Assembly: GCA_964449075.1 (NCBI GenBank) | Contig: CAYVBJ010000002.1 | Location: 62,001 to 126,000 of the forward strand | Source: CAYVBJ01 sp964449075 | Lineage (GTDB): Bacteria; Bacteroidota; Rhodothermia; Balneolales; Balneolaceae | Reading direction: 5' to 3' | Length of the DNA: 64,000 nucleotides | Shown: in pieces, positions 42,495-52,315 of the stretch | Position numbering within the stretch: position 1 is the first letter of the stretch | How the letters are laid out: every line of letters starts with the position of its first letter | The notes under the pieces: model-generated | The model's database searches: none | What the model saw: the letters and a program-made list of their open reading frames with translations, nothing else | Told to the model about the DNA's origin: nothing | Position numbers and translations under genes: made by a program

Positions 42495-44177
42495 TTAGGG
42501 CATATAGTCATCCGGATTTGGCCGGCGCCCAAATTTAAAAATTACAATTGCCATTATTACAATACCGGATGGATAGATTAATAGCCAGTGAATATCAAAA
42601 ACTACTACAAATATCAGTGCGGCAATTGAGAGCAATCCACCCACAGTGGCGTATGGCAGCTGTGTGCGCACGTGTTCCACATGATCGCACTGGCTTGCAA
42701 TAGAGCTTAAAATAGTAGTATCGGATATCGGAGAACAGTGATCGCCCCAGACAGATCCTGCCAGAACAGAACTTACACTTGCATAAATGACAATCAGTGT
42801 TATTTCAGGATCGAGCCCTGCGTCTCCACCCAGTTTCCAGGCCAGCGGCAAAACCAATGGCATTAATATTCCCATAGTTCCCCAGCTTGATCCGGTAGCA
42901 AAAGCAGTTAATGCAGATATAATCATAACCAATACCGGTATCCAAAGCGGGTTCAGTACTTCTCCAAATACGGATACGAGATAATCAGCTGTTCCAAGAT
43001 CAACTGTCTGTGCACTGAGTGCCCAAGCCAAAACCAGAATTAATACACCGTTAAACATCACATGCATTCCCTTGAACATACCATCTAACGTTTCGTCAAT
43101 AGTCAGCAGCCGGCGCGAAACAGACATCATAATAGCTACAACAACTGCGAATAAAGAACCCCATAGCAATGCTGAATAAGAATCTGCTGAGGCAACAATA
43201 TCTTGTACGGATGATCCTTCACCGGTTATAAATAGTCCGCCAATCACACCAAATATCAGGGTAAGTATAGGAATCGCCGCATTCGACCAGTGTGAAACTT
43301 TATTGGTCGGTTCCCTTTCATCTTTGGCTTCGTGATAGATATTATAATCATCAAAATCCGGGTCATGCCTGGCTTTGTAGAGATTTTTTCTGGATGTTAA
43401 CATAGGTCCGAAATCGCGGCCACTCCATGCAATCATCAAAACAAATATAATCGTAAAAAAAGCATAAAAGTTATAAGGGAGTGATTGAATAAAAACACTG
43501 TAGGCAGCTTCATCGAAACCGGTTAGACCCTGTCCGGCAGAATCTATGTAACCAACCATAGCCCCAATCCATGTGCTTATCAGTGCAATGGTAGCAACAG
43601 GAGCAGCCGTGGAATCAACCAGGTAGGCAAGTTTAGCGCGGCTTATCTTCAGTTTGTCGGTTAGCGGGCGCATTGTATTCCCAACGACCATTGTGTTGGC
43701 ATAGTCATCAAAAAATATTACAAATCCCATCAACGCTGTTACAAGCTGGCCTTTTACTTTTGTTTTTATATAGTCAGAAATAAACGATATGATACCTCTT
43801 GTTCCACCATTATCGGTAATAATTCCAATAATCCCTCCAATCAACAGACTGAAAATTATAATACTCATGTGATCCGTATCTGCCGTAGCAGGAACTATAT
43901 ATTGCGTGAGGCTTGTGAAAAAAGATGTGAATACCGACAGAAGGCTCATTTCACCTACAAGCCAGGTTCCCATCCATATACCGACAAAAAGCGCCAGTAA
44001 AACCTGTCGGAATACAAGTGCCATTATGATTGCTGCCAGCGGAGGGAGCAGACTCAGCCAGGTTCCGAACACACTGGTTACTGTATCACCGGCAAGTGCA
44101 GATCCATATAGCCCCCCAAAGCCTGATATCAAAAAAAGGATTGTAACAGCAATTACAGAGTACCTGATTTTCTTCAT
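42495..44177 (-). CDS. NhaC-family Na+/H+ antiporter
   Basis: A 560-residue transporter with about 12 membrane segments. Family phrases are IIIFSLLIGGIIGIITDNGG, GFVIFFDDYANTMVVGNTMR, LAYLVDSTAAPVATIALIST, ATGSSWGTMGILMPLVLPL and VWGDHCSPISDTTILSSIAS. NhaC transporters exchange Na+ for protons or substrates such as malate and lactate. A Sec-like first segment starts the protein. The wbqC gene follows. The start has a weak leader. Confidence 0.93.
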   Translation of the reverse strand: MKKIRYSVIAVTILFLISGFGGLYGSALAGDTVTSVFGTWLSLLPPLAAIIMALVFRQVLLALFVGIWMGTWLVGEMSLLSVFTSFFTSLTQYIVPATADTDHMSIIIFSLLIGGIIGIITDNGGTRGIISFISDYIKTKVKGQLVTALMGFVIFFDDYANTMVVGNTMRPLTDKLKISRAKLAYLVDSTAAPVATIALISTWIGAMVGYIDSAGQGLTGFDEAAYSVFIQSLPYNFYAFFTIIFVLMIAWSGRDFGPMLTSRKNLYKARHDPDFDDYNIYHEAKDEREPTNKVSHWSNAAIPILTLIFGVIGGLFITGEGSSVQDIVASADSYSALLWGSLFAVVVAIMMSVSRRLLTIDETLDGMFKGMHVMFNGVLILVLAWALSAQTVDLGTADYLVSVFGEVLNPLWIPVLVMIISALTAFATGSSWGTMGILMPLVLPLAWKLGGDAGLDPEITLIVIYASVSSVLAGSVWGDHCSPISDTTILSSIASQCDHVEHVRTQLPYATVGGLLSIAALIFVVVFDIHWLLIYPSGIVIMAIVIFKFGRRPNPDDYMP

Positions 44178-44400
44178 CCGTCATCTACACATATTCATTT
44201 CAAATTTTAACAGGGGTAAAATAGAAGGTTTTATTTATAATACAAGATATGCGAACTTATCTGTGCAATGAGGTTTATAATAAATTCATAAGAATGAAAT
44301 CAGAGTCTTTTGTTCCATTCAATTTTCGATAAATGCGTTGAATAAAGGCAAAATGTTGAGTATTGTTCACACAGACAGCTAACTTTATAAAGAGGCTTTT

Positions 44401-45063
44401 TTGAATTCAATAAACAGGTACGACCGAAAATTTATCTCAAGAAGAAAAGAGCTTGTTGATAATTTGCGAATCAAAGGCATTGAAGATGAATCCGTTTTGC
44501 AGGCATTTAACCGGGTGCCCCGGCATCAATTTGTAGACACAGCTCTCGAAAACCGCGCATATGAGGATAATGCTCTTCCTATAGGAATGGGGCAAACCAT
44601 ATCACAGCCATACACAGTAGCAGCCCAGACAGAGTTGCTTGAGGTTGAAAAAGGGCACAAAGTACTTGAAATAGGAACCGGGTCGGGCTATCAGTCGGCC
44701 ATATTGTGTGAACTTGGAGCTAAAGTGTACAGTGTTGAGCGTCATAAGGAGCTGTACGAAAGAGCCAAAGAGATATTGACCAAACTTGGCTATAAAGCAG
44801 AATTAAAACTGGGTGACGGCACAAAGGGATGGAGTGCATATGCGCCCTATGACAGAATAGTAGTTACAGCAGGTGCTCCCGTAGTGCCGGAGGATTTGAT
44901 TGAGCAGTTGACCACAGGCGGCAGACTGGTAATCCCTGTCGGCTCCGAGTATACACAGACCATGATGAGGATTACAAAGGAATCGGAAGAATCATATAAA
45001 GAAGAACATTTCAGAAATTTTAAATTTGTTCCCCTGGTTGGAGAGAAAGGCTGGAATATCTGA
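44401..45063 (+). CDS. pcm: Protein-L-isoaspartate O-methyltransferase
   Basis: Repairs isoaspartyl damage in proteins by SAM-dependent methylation. The 220-residue sequence has the motifs FNRVPRHQFV, the substrate region IGMGQTISQPYTVA, SAM motif LEIGTGSGYQSAIL and IVVTAGAPVVPEDLIEQL. The start is a TTG at 44401 (NSINRYDRKFISRRKELVDN follows). No adjacent surE or stationary-phase gene is present. Confidence 0.93.
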   Translation: MNSINRYDRKFISRRKELVDNLRIKGIEDESVLQAFNRVPRHQFVDTALENRAYEDNALPIGMGQTISQPYTVAAQTELLEVEKGHKVLEIGTGSGYQSAILCELGAKVYSVERHKELYERAKEILTKLGYKAELKLGDGTKGWSAYAPYDRIVVTAGAPVVPEDLIEQLTTGGRLVIPVGSEYTQTMMRITKESEESYKEEHFRNFKFVPLVGEKGWNI

Positions 45064-45295
45064 TCTTTGTTCTCATAAATAGTTTACGAATACCTTGCAA
45101 AACTAAGATTTAATTTTCTGAAAATCTGAAGGTTCATTTCAAGTCGTTGTCGTATTTATATTTACAACGATCTTCATTTATATTTATACTCTACTGATTT
45201 TGGGAACATGAACAGCGGCCCACCTGTTTAACTACTGTATTCGATTGATAAAATATCAGTCAGAATCTCTAATCCAAATTTAATATATAGGAATT

Positions 45296-45799
45296 ATGAA
45301 GATCATAACCAATGTAGCATTAGTAGCTGTAATTGTAGCCGGGCTGGCGTTTATGCCTGTCGAAAACAGTGAAACAAAAGTAAATACGAGTGACAAAGAT
45401 ATAGTGGAGCTAGCCTCCGAAACCCCCTCTCTCTCAACACTTGTACAGGCAGTAAAAGCTGCAGGGCTTGTTGAAGTATTAAAGGGTGACGGACCGTTTA
45501 CAGTGTTCGCTCCCACCAATGAAGCATTCAATGCACTGCCCGAAGGAACCCTGGAAGATCTGCTGAAACCTGAAAATAAAGATCAGCTGGTTAAGGTGCT
45601 TACATACCATGTAGTGCCCGGCAAAGTTATGTCAACGGATCTTAGTGATGGAATGTCTGCTGAGACAGTTGAAGGAAGTGAAATTGACATATCCGTAGGA
45701 GAAGATGGCGTTGATATTAATAATGCCTCAGTTACTGCTGCAGATGTTGAAGCATCAAATGGTGTTGTTCACATTATCGATACCGTGATTCTACCGTAA
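45296..45799 (+). CDS. Secreted fasciclin-domain protein
   Basis: A 167-residue exported protein with a signal segment (NVALVAVIVAGLAFMP) and one FAS1 domain from about 40: TLVQAVKAAGLVEVLKGDGP, FTVFAPTNEAFNALPEG, YHVVPGK and VHIIDTVILP. FAS1 domains mediate adhesion or matrix contacts. It ends with a clear terminator. No lipobox is seen, so the protein may be released or anchored by its uncut signal. Confidence 0.92.
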   Translation: MKIITNVALVAVIVAGLAFMPVENSETKVNTSDKDIVELASETPSLSTLVQAVKAAGLVEVLKGDGPFTVFAPTNEAFNALPEGTLEDLLKPENKDQLVKVLTYHVVPGKVMSTDLSDGMSAETVEGSEIDISVGEDGVDINNASVTAADVEASNGVVHIIDTVILP

Positions 45800-45838
45800 A
45801 CATCAGTACGTTTTTGTTTTAGAGTTAAGGTTAAGGAC

Positions 45839-45868
45839 AAACCCGGAGCAATCCGGGTTTTTTTATTT
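45839..45868 (+). terminator. Rho-independent terminator of the fasciclin gene
   Basis: AAACCCGG and CCGGGTTT form an 8-bp stem round AGCAAT, followed by TTTTATTTTA. A textbook intrinsic terminator, about 40 bases after the fasciclin stop. Confidence 0.9.
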
Positions 45869-45941
45869 TATAGTGATGAAATTCTCACTTATGAAATTTA
45901 CCTTCGTTAAAATGATAAAAATCTTTTAATTAACTTCCTAT

Positions 45942-47054
45942 ATGAACAAAAACGAACATAAAATTTTTACCCCTCTGCAAATCGGCCCTGTTAAGCTGAA
46001 TAACAGGCTGGTCATGGCTCCTATGACGCGCAATCGTGCAGATAATGTATTTGAAGCACCTACCGACCTGCATGTGGAATACTATAGCCAACGAGCCTCA
46101 GCAGGACTCATAATTTCAGAGGGTTCCCAGGTTTCTAAACAAGGACGCGGTTACATGTATACCGCCGGTATTTATAACGAAGAACAGGTGGAAGGCTGGA
46201 AAAATGTGACAGACGCCGTTCATGAAAATGGCGGAAAAATACAAATACAGCTCTGGCATACCGGGAGGGTTTCACATCCCTATTTTCAGAATGGAGGAAA
46301 GCCTGTAGCCCCCTCTGCAATAAAAGCCGATTCAAAAGCATTTACTCCAAATGGATTTGAAGATACGCCCGAACCCCGCGCACTTGCAACTAATGAGGTT
46401 GAAGATATTATACAGGATTTTGGCCGTGCAGCCGAACGGGCCCGGCGGGCAGGGTTTGACGGTGCCCAGATCCATTCCGCCAATGGTTACCTTGTGGAGC
46501 AGTTTCTTCATGACTCTTCCAATAAAAGAAAAGACAGGTATGGCGGAAGTATAGAAAACAGGTCGCGTTTTCTCTTTGAAGTAATTGATGCCGTTGCGAA
46601 AGAGATGGGAGAAAACCGCACTTCCGTTCGTCTGTCACCAAGTAACTTGTTTAATACAGACAACGACTCACAATCAAGGGATCTTTACGAATATGTAATC
46701 CGGAAACTCAATGAATATGATCTTGCATTCCTCGAGCTTGTTGAACCACTTGATGATGTTAGCGATCGTCCGGAGCTTGTGAATCATGTGGCAGAGCATT
46801 TCCGGCCGGTGTACAATGGTATGCTGTCTACAAACGGAAAGTACGACAGAGAGTCCGGCATGAAGGTGATAGAGACAGGTACTGCAGATATGGTATCCTA
46901 TGCCAAGCTCTTTTTAGCTAACCCCGATCTGCCGGAACGATTCAAAAAAGATGCCCCCTTGAATGAACAAGATCCCGATACGTTTTACGGTACAGGTAAA
47001 GAAGGATACATAGATTACCCGTTTCTTGAAGAGATAAAAGAAAATGGGAAATAG
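45942..47054 (+). CDS. Old yellow enzyme-type alkene reductase
   Basis: A 370-residue FMN-dependent TIM barrel of the NemA/OYE family: LVMAPMTRNRA, GLIISEGSQVSKQGRGY, IQLWHTGRVSHP, DGAQIHSANGYLVEQFLHDS and RYGGSIENRSRFLFEV are diagnostic. In the active-site HxAN segment the glycine common in OYEs is a serine (IHSANGYL), still compatible with activity. It reduces activated C=C bonds with NADPH. An independent gene after the fasciclin terminator; a hairpin follows it. Confidence 0.95.
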   Translation: MNKNEHKIFTPLQIGPVKLNNRLVMAPMTRNRADNVFEAPTDLHVEYYSQRASAGLIISEGSQVSKQGRGYMYTAGIYNEEQVEGWKNVTDAVHENGGKIQIQLWHTGRVSHPYFQNGGKPVAPSAIKADSKAFTPNGFEDTPEPRALATNEVEDIIQDFGRAAERARRAGFDGAQIHSANGYLVEQFLHDSSNKRKDRYGGSIENRSRFLFEVIDAVAKEMGENRTSVRLSPSNLFNTDNDSQSRDLYEYVIRKLNEYDLAFLELVEPLDDVSDRPELVNHVAEHFRPVYNGMLSTNGKYDRESGMKVIETGTADMVSYAKLFLANPDLPERFKKDAPLNEQDPDTFYGTGKEGYIDYPFLEEIKENGK

Positions 47055-47151
47055 ATATTTTCATGAGTTCGAAACACCTTAACTTGCTATCTGCCTAAAT
47101 GTACCAAGTCAATCTGCTTGTAATAACGATCTTCGTTTTACCCACCCCCGG

Positions 47152-47175
47152 CCCCTCCAATGGAGGGGAGTTTTT
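47152..47175 (+). terminator. Terminator hairpin of the old yellow enzyme gene
   Basis: CCCCTCCA and TGGAGGGG form a compact stem, followed by AGTTTTTGG on the plus strand. Preceded by CCCACCCCCGG, the whole block resembles a dispersed Bacteroidota intergenic repeat. Confidence 0.65.
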
Positions 47176-47307
47176 GGTTAAATTATTTTTAAATCAGGTG
47201 AAATGAGCGACTCTTGAATTATGGGGTACTTTCACTTTTCACGTTTCAGTTCTGCCGGTTTTGTTCTCTTCTGAGTATCCGGCTTAACTGGCAACTCATC
47301 AATTCAA

Positions 47308-47346
47308 TAAAAAACCCCGACCGCCTGTTAAGCACCGCCGGGGTTT
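47308..47346 (-). terminator. Terminator of the zinc-metalloprotease gene
   Basis: AAACCCCG (47312-47319) and CGGGGTTT (47339-47346) pair round 19 bases. On the minus strand the stem is followed by GTTTTTTATTG, so it ends transcripts coming from the gene at 47379-49874. Confidence 0.85.
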
Positions 47347-47378
47347 AATTCATTGTTAGCTGTTTTCAGACCTGATTC

Positions 47379-49874
47379 TTAATCCGGGTTCAGAATATTA
47401 TCAATCCTGGATTCCACATCTGCGAGATGTACTTTTGTAGCCCGGTCGTTCACCCGTGATCTCGTACTTCGGGCGTCCTGCATAAGAGTTTCAAGCTGCT
47501 CCCGCACAATTGGGCGAATGTCAGACTGGCTTACATTGACAGATGTGAAACCAAAAAACTGACGAAACGCCGCCGGTATATCAGGAAGTTCTTCTGTCAT
47601 AAGAGATTCCATTTGTTCGAGGTACGCTCTCTGCAGGTTTCGTCTGTAAACATCGATTGCAACATTGTTTCGAAGTTCACTCCATACTGTGCCGCGGAGA
47701 TCATCCATAAACTCAAACGGCGTATAAGTATTTTCAGCCCGCTGATCGTATTCAATCAGCCTTGCAATTCGCTGCGGATCCAGCACATTTTCAAGAACCG
47801 CTACCTGCCTGCTCCTGAAACTGTCTACAAAATCAGCCTGATTAATTCTGTCCAGAATCTCATCGTTTACCACCCATGTTGGCGATGTAAATGCATGCCG
47901 TCCCAAAAAGTCCATGGCTCGTTTTTGAGTTTCTTTGGGAACAAATTCATAAACAGGGCCTTCCTGGTCAAATGTTTTACGTGTTTCGTAAACACCGCCA
48001 ACATTTTGGCTTACATGACCCATGTATCGGTTCCACTGGCCAAGAACCTGACCGTATAATTCTTCGAGCTCTTCAAAGTCTTCGCCTTCCTGTCTTGTCC
48101 ATTCTACGAGAGCGTCAGTAATCACCTGCAGGTTTGCCAGGCCGTAGCTGCTCGCCTTCATGGCATCATCACCAAGATCTTCATTTTGCGAGCGCGGATC
48201 GATTTTACTTCCGGTCTGTCGTCCGTAAAAGAATATGGGGTCATCCGCACGTTCCAGTACCCAATCATGCAGGATCTCTTCCTGTTCTTCAAGAGGAGTA
48301 TCACCAAACCAGGTGTATCCCCATTTAATTGCCCATTTATCATAGGGTCCAACACGCGGAAGGAAATTCGTTACACCGTCTCCCGGCTGTGCAATGTAGT
48401 TGAAGCGTGCATAATCCATGATAGACGGTGCTGTTCCGTGTGTGTCCGTATAAGTCGGTGAGCGAAGAGAATCCACAGGTACTGCATAGCTTGAACCCCA
48501 GTTATGCGGATGTCCGAGTGTGTGTCCCACCTCGTGAGCAGAAACAAAACGAATCAGCTCTCCCATCACTTCGTCATCAAACTCAACTCCCCGTGCTTCG
48601 GGGTTGGCTGCTGATGTCTGTACGAAATACCAGTTACGAAGAAGGCTCATCACATTGTGAAACCATCCGATTGCTGAAGTCAAAATCTGTCCGGATCTGG
48701 GGTCGTGTACGTGCGGACCAAATGCATTCGGTATCGGGGAAGCAAAATAGCGGATCGAGGGGTACCGGATATCTTCAAGACTGAAATCAGGATCTTCCTC
48801 TGGTGTCGGTGCCATCTTTCCCATAATAGCATTTTTAAAACCGGCTTCTTCAAAGGCAACCTGCCAGTCATCAACGCCTTGTATTAACCATTTGCGCCAT
48901 TTCTTTGGAGTTGCGGGATCAATGTAAAATATAATAGGCTCCTCGGGCTCCACAAGCTCTCCCCGCATATAGGCCTCTTTATCTTTCGGAACCAGTCTCC
49001 ATCGGGTTATGTGGCTCACCTCTTTCGCTTTCTGAGCATCAGCTCCGTAATCAGTTTTATTTACGGTAAAGTAACCCACACGTGCATCCGGTTTTCGCGG
49101 CTGCATTGGCTCTTCCGGCATCAGTACCATACTGTGATTTATCTCCAGCGAAATTGTATTAGCATCCGAATTGGATGGCGGATTACCGGCTTCATATGTT
49201 AAAAGATGCCTTGCTTCGATATTCTCTGGATAACTGTTGATATGCTCAATGAATGTTCTTGAGCCATCCACACGCCGAACCTGGTATCGCTGCCTGGCGC
49301 CTTGCTGCAAACCAAGTGCAGGTACATCAGACGTAAAAAGGCTTGTAACTTCAATCACTGTACCTGTTGTATCTTCATTCAGGGCCTCAATATCAAAAGA
49401 TGCCAGGATAGGCTCAAAATTGGAATTTCTTACCGCTTCAAAAATGGGGAGCGTATCACTTGCCACATTTTCGAATGAGACACGCCGAAGAAGTATTTTA
49501 TCATCCTTTCGTTCCCATCTCAAAGACTGAGTGTTGTTTTTCATACCGCCAAATTGAATACCATCGGCCGTTTTTGATATTCGTGAAACCATCAGCATTT
49601 CGCGGCCAAGCAGTGAATCGGGAATTTCATAGAAATATTTATCTTCCTGTTTGTAGACATTAAAAAGTCCTTCGTCCTTTTCAGCGTCGTCCTTGATTAC
49701 CTCACTGAATGGTTTCATTTCTTTATCCCCATTCTTTCCGGGTGGTGTAGGACGATCTCCTCTCTGCCCGGTTGAGGGGCCGTCATCTTTTGATGCTGAT
49801 CCGAAAACTCCGCAGCCGGCCATTACAAAAAGTGAAAGGCTGAGAATCAACATCTTTCTTATTGATGCATTCAT
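47379..49874 (-). CDS. Zinc-dependent metalloprotease lipoprotein (DUF5117/DUF5118 type)
   Basis: An 831-residue lipoprotein (lipobox FVMAGC, Cys21). The zinc site is HEVGHTLGHPHNWG, with His447, His451 and His457 as the gluzincin/metzincin-like ligands. The N-terminal two thirds include YFYEIPDSLLGREMLMVSRI and YFTVNKTDYG, the usual DUF5118/DUF5117 blocks, and the C-terminal part DLRGTVWSEL. A large exported protease, probably outer-membrane-anchored. Length is normal (800-850). No partner gene adjoins. Confidence 0.92.
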   Translation of the reverse strand: MNASIRKMLILSLSLFVMAGCGVFGSASKDDGPSTGQRGDRPTPPGKNGDKEMKPFSEVIKDDAEKDEGLFNVYKQEDKYFYEIPDSLLGREMLMVSRISKTADGIQFGGMKNNTQSLRWERKDDKILLRRVSFENVASDTLPIFEAVRNSNFEPILASFDIEALNEDTTGTVIEVTSLFTSDVPALGLQQGARQRYQVRRVDGSRTFIEHINSYPENIEARHLLTYEAGNPPSNSDANTISLEINHSMVLMPEEPMQPRKPDARVGYFTVNKTDYGADAQKAKEVSHITRWRLVPKDKEAYMRGELVEPEEPIIFYIDPATPKKWRKWLIQGVDDWQVAFEEAGFKNAIMGKMAPTPEEDPDFSLEDIRYPSIRYFASPIPNAFGPHVHDPRSGQILTSAIGWFHNVMSLLRNWYFVQTSAANPEARGVEFDDEVMGELIRFVSAHEVGHTLGHPHNWGSSYAVPVDSLRSPTYTDTHGTAPSIMDYARFNYIAQPGDGVTNFLPRVGPYDKWAIKWGYTWFGDTPLEEQEEILHDWVLERADDPIFFYGRQTGSKIDPRSQNEDLGDDAMKASSYGLANLQVITDALVEWTRQEGEDFEELEELYGQVLGQWNRYMGHVSQNVGGVYETRKTFDQEGPVYEFVPKETQKRAMDFLGRHAFTSPTWVVNDEILDRINQADFVDSFRSRQVAVLENVLDPQRIARLIEYDQRAENTYTPFEFMDDLRGTVWSELRNNVAIDVYRRNLQRAYLEQMESLMTEELPDIPAAFRQFFGFTSVNVSQSDIRPIVREQLETLMQDARSTRSRVNDRATKVHLADVESRIDNILNPD

Positions 49875-50075
49875 ATCTTATCTATTGGTTTATTTGTATT
49901 TAAATCGTAGTTATCAAAACTGCAATGATTGACTTTCCAAATCAAGTAAAAATAATGCCCGCTTGTAAAAAGATGATAATATAAGAATGGTACAGTTGAA
50001 TCGGGTTTAATTTTCCAATTGCCGGCAAACCGGAAGTCAACTATAAGTTATCCGTAATTCAAAATTTAGCATTCA

Positions 50076-51128
50076 TCATTCATCATCCTCATATCTTTTT
50101 TCCAGAAAAGGGATCATATGCTCACCAAGCCAGTCAAACATATCTCTCTGGTAACGTCTTGAGCCGTTACCCCCGTAATTATCAGATGTAACAGCAATCA
50201 CAGATTCAAGTTCGGGAATCATCAGGATATACTGGCCGCCGTTACCCCAGGCAAAAGCTACATGGTAGCCGGCCGTTTTTCGCCGCCACCAAAGGTAACC
50301 ATAGTCGTATGGATTATAGTTACTCCTGGTATAGATTTTGAAAGAGTCGATGATCCACTCCCGTGGAACGATCTGCCGGCCGTTATACGTCCCCATATCC
50401 ATTACCATTTGACCTATTTTGAGCATATCGCCGGGCCGGAGCGCCATATTGTTTCCGCCCATATAATAGCCCTGGGGACCCCGGTCCCACCCGCCGGGCT
50501 GAATATCCATCGGGCCAAACAGGTAGCGGATTGCAAAATCACGAGTGCTCATTCCGGTTGCCTTCGTCAGAATAGCCGAGAGTAAATGGGTAGTGCCGGT
50601 ACTGTAAATCATTCTGCCGCCCGGACTATCTTCCAGGGGCTGATCCAGGGCAAAATGAATCCAGTTACTGCTTATAGCCCACCTTCCATAATTGTGAAAA
50701 CTTGTTGTTTCAAGACCCGTTCTCATCGTCAAGAGGTCTTTAATAGTGATCGACTCCTTCACTGAATCCGGGTTGGTTTTAAAATAATCCGGAAAGAATT
50801 CATTGATTTTCTGATCCGTGCTTTTCAAAAACCCCTCTTCAATGGCAATTCCGGTGAGCAGTGATAGGATACTTTTTGAAGCAGATTTGATATTATTGGT
50901 GCGCCGGGCATTCATTTGACCAAAGTATTCTTCAATCAGAATATCGCCGTTTATCTGTACCAGCAGACTGTTTACTGTGCCGATATCTTTGAATCGGTTA
51001 ATTAACTGATTTGTACTTAATGTATCGCCCGGGAGCGTTTCATTCCCTGAAGCTCTTGAATTCGCCGGGGCGGCTGACTGATAAACAAATAGTAAAAAAA
51101 TGAAAATTGCGTATGAAATAACTTTCAC
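50076..51128 (-). CDS. Class C beta-lactamase-like serine hydrolase
   Basis: A 350-residue exported serine hydrolase with a signal peptide (FIFLLFVYQSAAPANS). The nucleophile/base pair is SASKSILSLL (SxxK), the second element YSTGTTHLL and the third WGNGGQYI in place of KTG. The region LEDSPGGRMIYSTG is family-typical. Such proteins are esterases or D,D-peptidases, not true beta-lactamases, in most cases. A flanking empty 200 bases separate it from the metalloprotease. Confidence 0.88.
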   Translation of the reverse strand: MKVISYAIFIFLLFVYQSAAPANSRASGNETLPGDTLSTNQLINRFKDIGTVNSLLVQINGDILIEEYFGQMNARRTNNIKSASKSILSLLTGIAIEEGFLKSTDQKINEFFPDYFKTNPDSVKESITIKDLLTMRTGLETTSFHNYGRWAISSNWIHFALDQPLEDSPGGRMIYSTGTTHLLSAILTKATGMSTRDFAIRYLFGPMDIQPGGWDRGPQGYYMGGNNMALRPGDMLKIGQMVMDMGTYNGRQIVPREWIIDSFKIYTRSNYNPYDYGYLWWRRKTAGYHVAFAWGNGGQYILMIPELESVIAVTSDNYGGNGSRRYQRDMFDWLGEHMIPFLEKRYEDDE

Positions 51129-51302
51129 GTCAACACTTACAAAATTAACAGTATGCGAACTAAGGAAACTACAAAAACAAACAGTGCGTTTCCGATTGCT
51201 ATTTCAATATAATCCCGGTTTACAAATCTGTTCATCACAGATTACTATTATTTACAACTGAATGGTAAAGAGAGTACCACAACTGACAACGAGTGAAGCA
51301 GA

Positions 51303-51359
51303 AATAAAAAACCCAATTCTGACAAAATCTAAAATTCATTTCAATTCATCAGAATTGGG
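51303..51359 (-). terminator. Terminator of the outer-membrane barrel gene
   Basis: CCCAATTCTGA (51312-51322) and TCAGAATTGGG (51349-51359) form a perfect 11-bp stem with a 26-base loop; on the minus strand GGGTTTTTTATTTC follows. The loop is long but the tail is convincing. Confidence 0.75.
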
Positions 51360-51387
51360 GGAAGTAAGCAAGCTAAACCGGCTGATT

Positions 51388-51927
51388 TTAATTTATCGGA
51401 AATCGCACACCTGCGCCAAGCACCAGCTGGTCTGCATCACTCAATATGTATTTAACCTCGGCATAGAGTGATCCAAAGTTAACATCATATTCACCGCCGA
51501 TACCGAGATTGAGCCCAACTTCAGAATCAGAAGCCGAACCACCACCAAAAAAATCATTACCGTCAAAATCAAAATTAACAGATGTAATATTTAATCCAGC
51601 CAATCCATAAGCTCTTTTACCTTCATCTTCAGCAAAGATATAGTTTCCGTTAAAATTGAGTTCCCATACAGTCAGTTTTGCGTCTCCTTCTTTATCGGGA
51701 AAATAGAACTTGAAATTTGCGCCTGCACGAAACTTTTCATCAATTACATAATAACCGCCTGCATTAATACCAATACTGTTATCCAGTTCACCTTCGCCGA
51801 TACCGGTTCCGAAAATGAGTCCGCCTCCCACTTTGATATCTCCTTTCTCACTCTGAGCAAATGCATCAGGTTGCAGAAAGCAAATTAAGAGCATAGAAAT
51901 TCCAATGTAGTTAAGTACCTTTTTCAT
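51388..51927 (-). CDS. Small outer-membrane beta-barrel protein
   Basis: A 179-residue exported protein with a signal peptide (ISMLLICFLQPDAFAQ) and about eight amphipathic beta strands, e.g. IKVGGGLIFGTGIG, SIGINAGGYYVIDE, FRAGANFKFYFPDK, LNFNGNYIFAE, VGLNLGIGGEYDV and LYAEVKYILSDAD, ending QLVLGAGVRFPIN with a C-terminal strand of the Bam-recognised kind. Probably an OmpW/OmpX-like or OmpA-N-like barrel; ligand unknown. A clean terminator follows its stop. Confidence 0.87.
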   Translation of the reverse strand: MKKVLNYIGISMLLICFLQPDAFAQSEKGDIKVGGGLIFGTGIGEGELDNSIGINAGGYYVIDEKFRAGANFKFYFPDKEGDAKLTVWELNFNGNYIFAEDEGKRAYGLAGLNITSVNFDFDGNDFFGGGSASDSEVGLNLGIGGEYDVNFGSLYAEVKYILSDADQLVLGAGVRFPIN

Positions 51928-52315
51928 AAATCCAGTTATTTAATTTTTAGTTAGTTTTTTTATTTAAAACCTGTTTTTGCTTCATCCTGATATGCGTATT
52001 TATTTTCAAATTATATTCATTTATTCACGACATGCCCCTCAAACACATTTTTAAAAGAATTTTTTTGTTTTCTTACGCTGGAATATTTGGATGAATCTTC
52101 CAATAAAGAGAGCTGAGCGAATTGGACGAGGAGTGGTACTTGAGTTTCAAAACTTCTAAAAAGCTGCTTCATCGGTTCATAAATCTTTTTCTGTTTAAAA
52201 TTTGACTGTTTCGGAGAATGTAATTTTGCTGAAAATATCTCAGGATAAATTGAATGATATAACCTGGTGTCGATGTTTTATAAATGAACAAATACCAAGA
52301 GAAACCGAGTTCAAC
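51928..52315. other. Intergenic region between the barrel gene and the dUTPase-fold gene
   Basis: About 388 A+T-rich bases. A frame can be read from a TTG at 52202 into the downstream gene, but the added 38 residues look unlike the family, so I treat it as non-coding. Both divergent promoters must lie here; none is a clear consensus match. Confidence 0.45.

Larger units (their letters stand above)
47055..47378. other. Convergent intergenic region with two terminators
   Basis: No gene in about 324 bases. Two intrinsic-terminator hairpins serve the convergent genes on either side (listed separately). The first is also a repeat-like block, CCCACCCCCGGCCCCTCC. Confidence 0.7.

Noticed and set aside
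51140..51147. CAAAATTA as a minus-strand TAnnTTTG promoter for the serine hydrolase
   Set aside because: The -33 partner is about 24 bases away, out of the usual range, and the predicted start would leave almost no leader.
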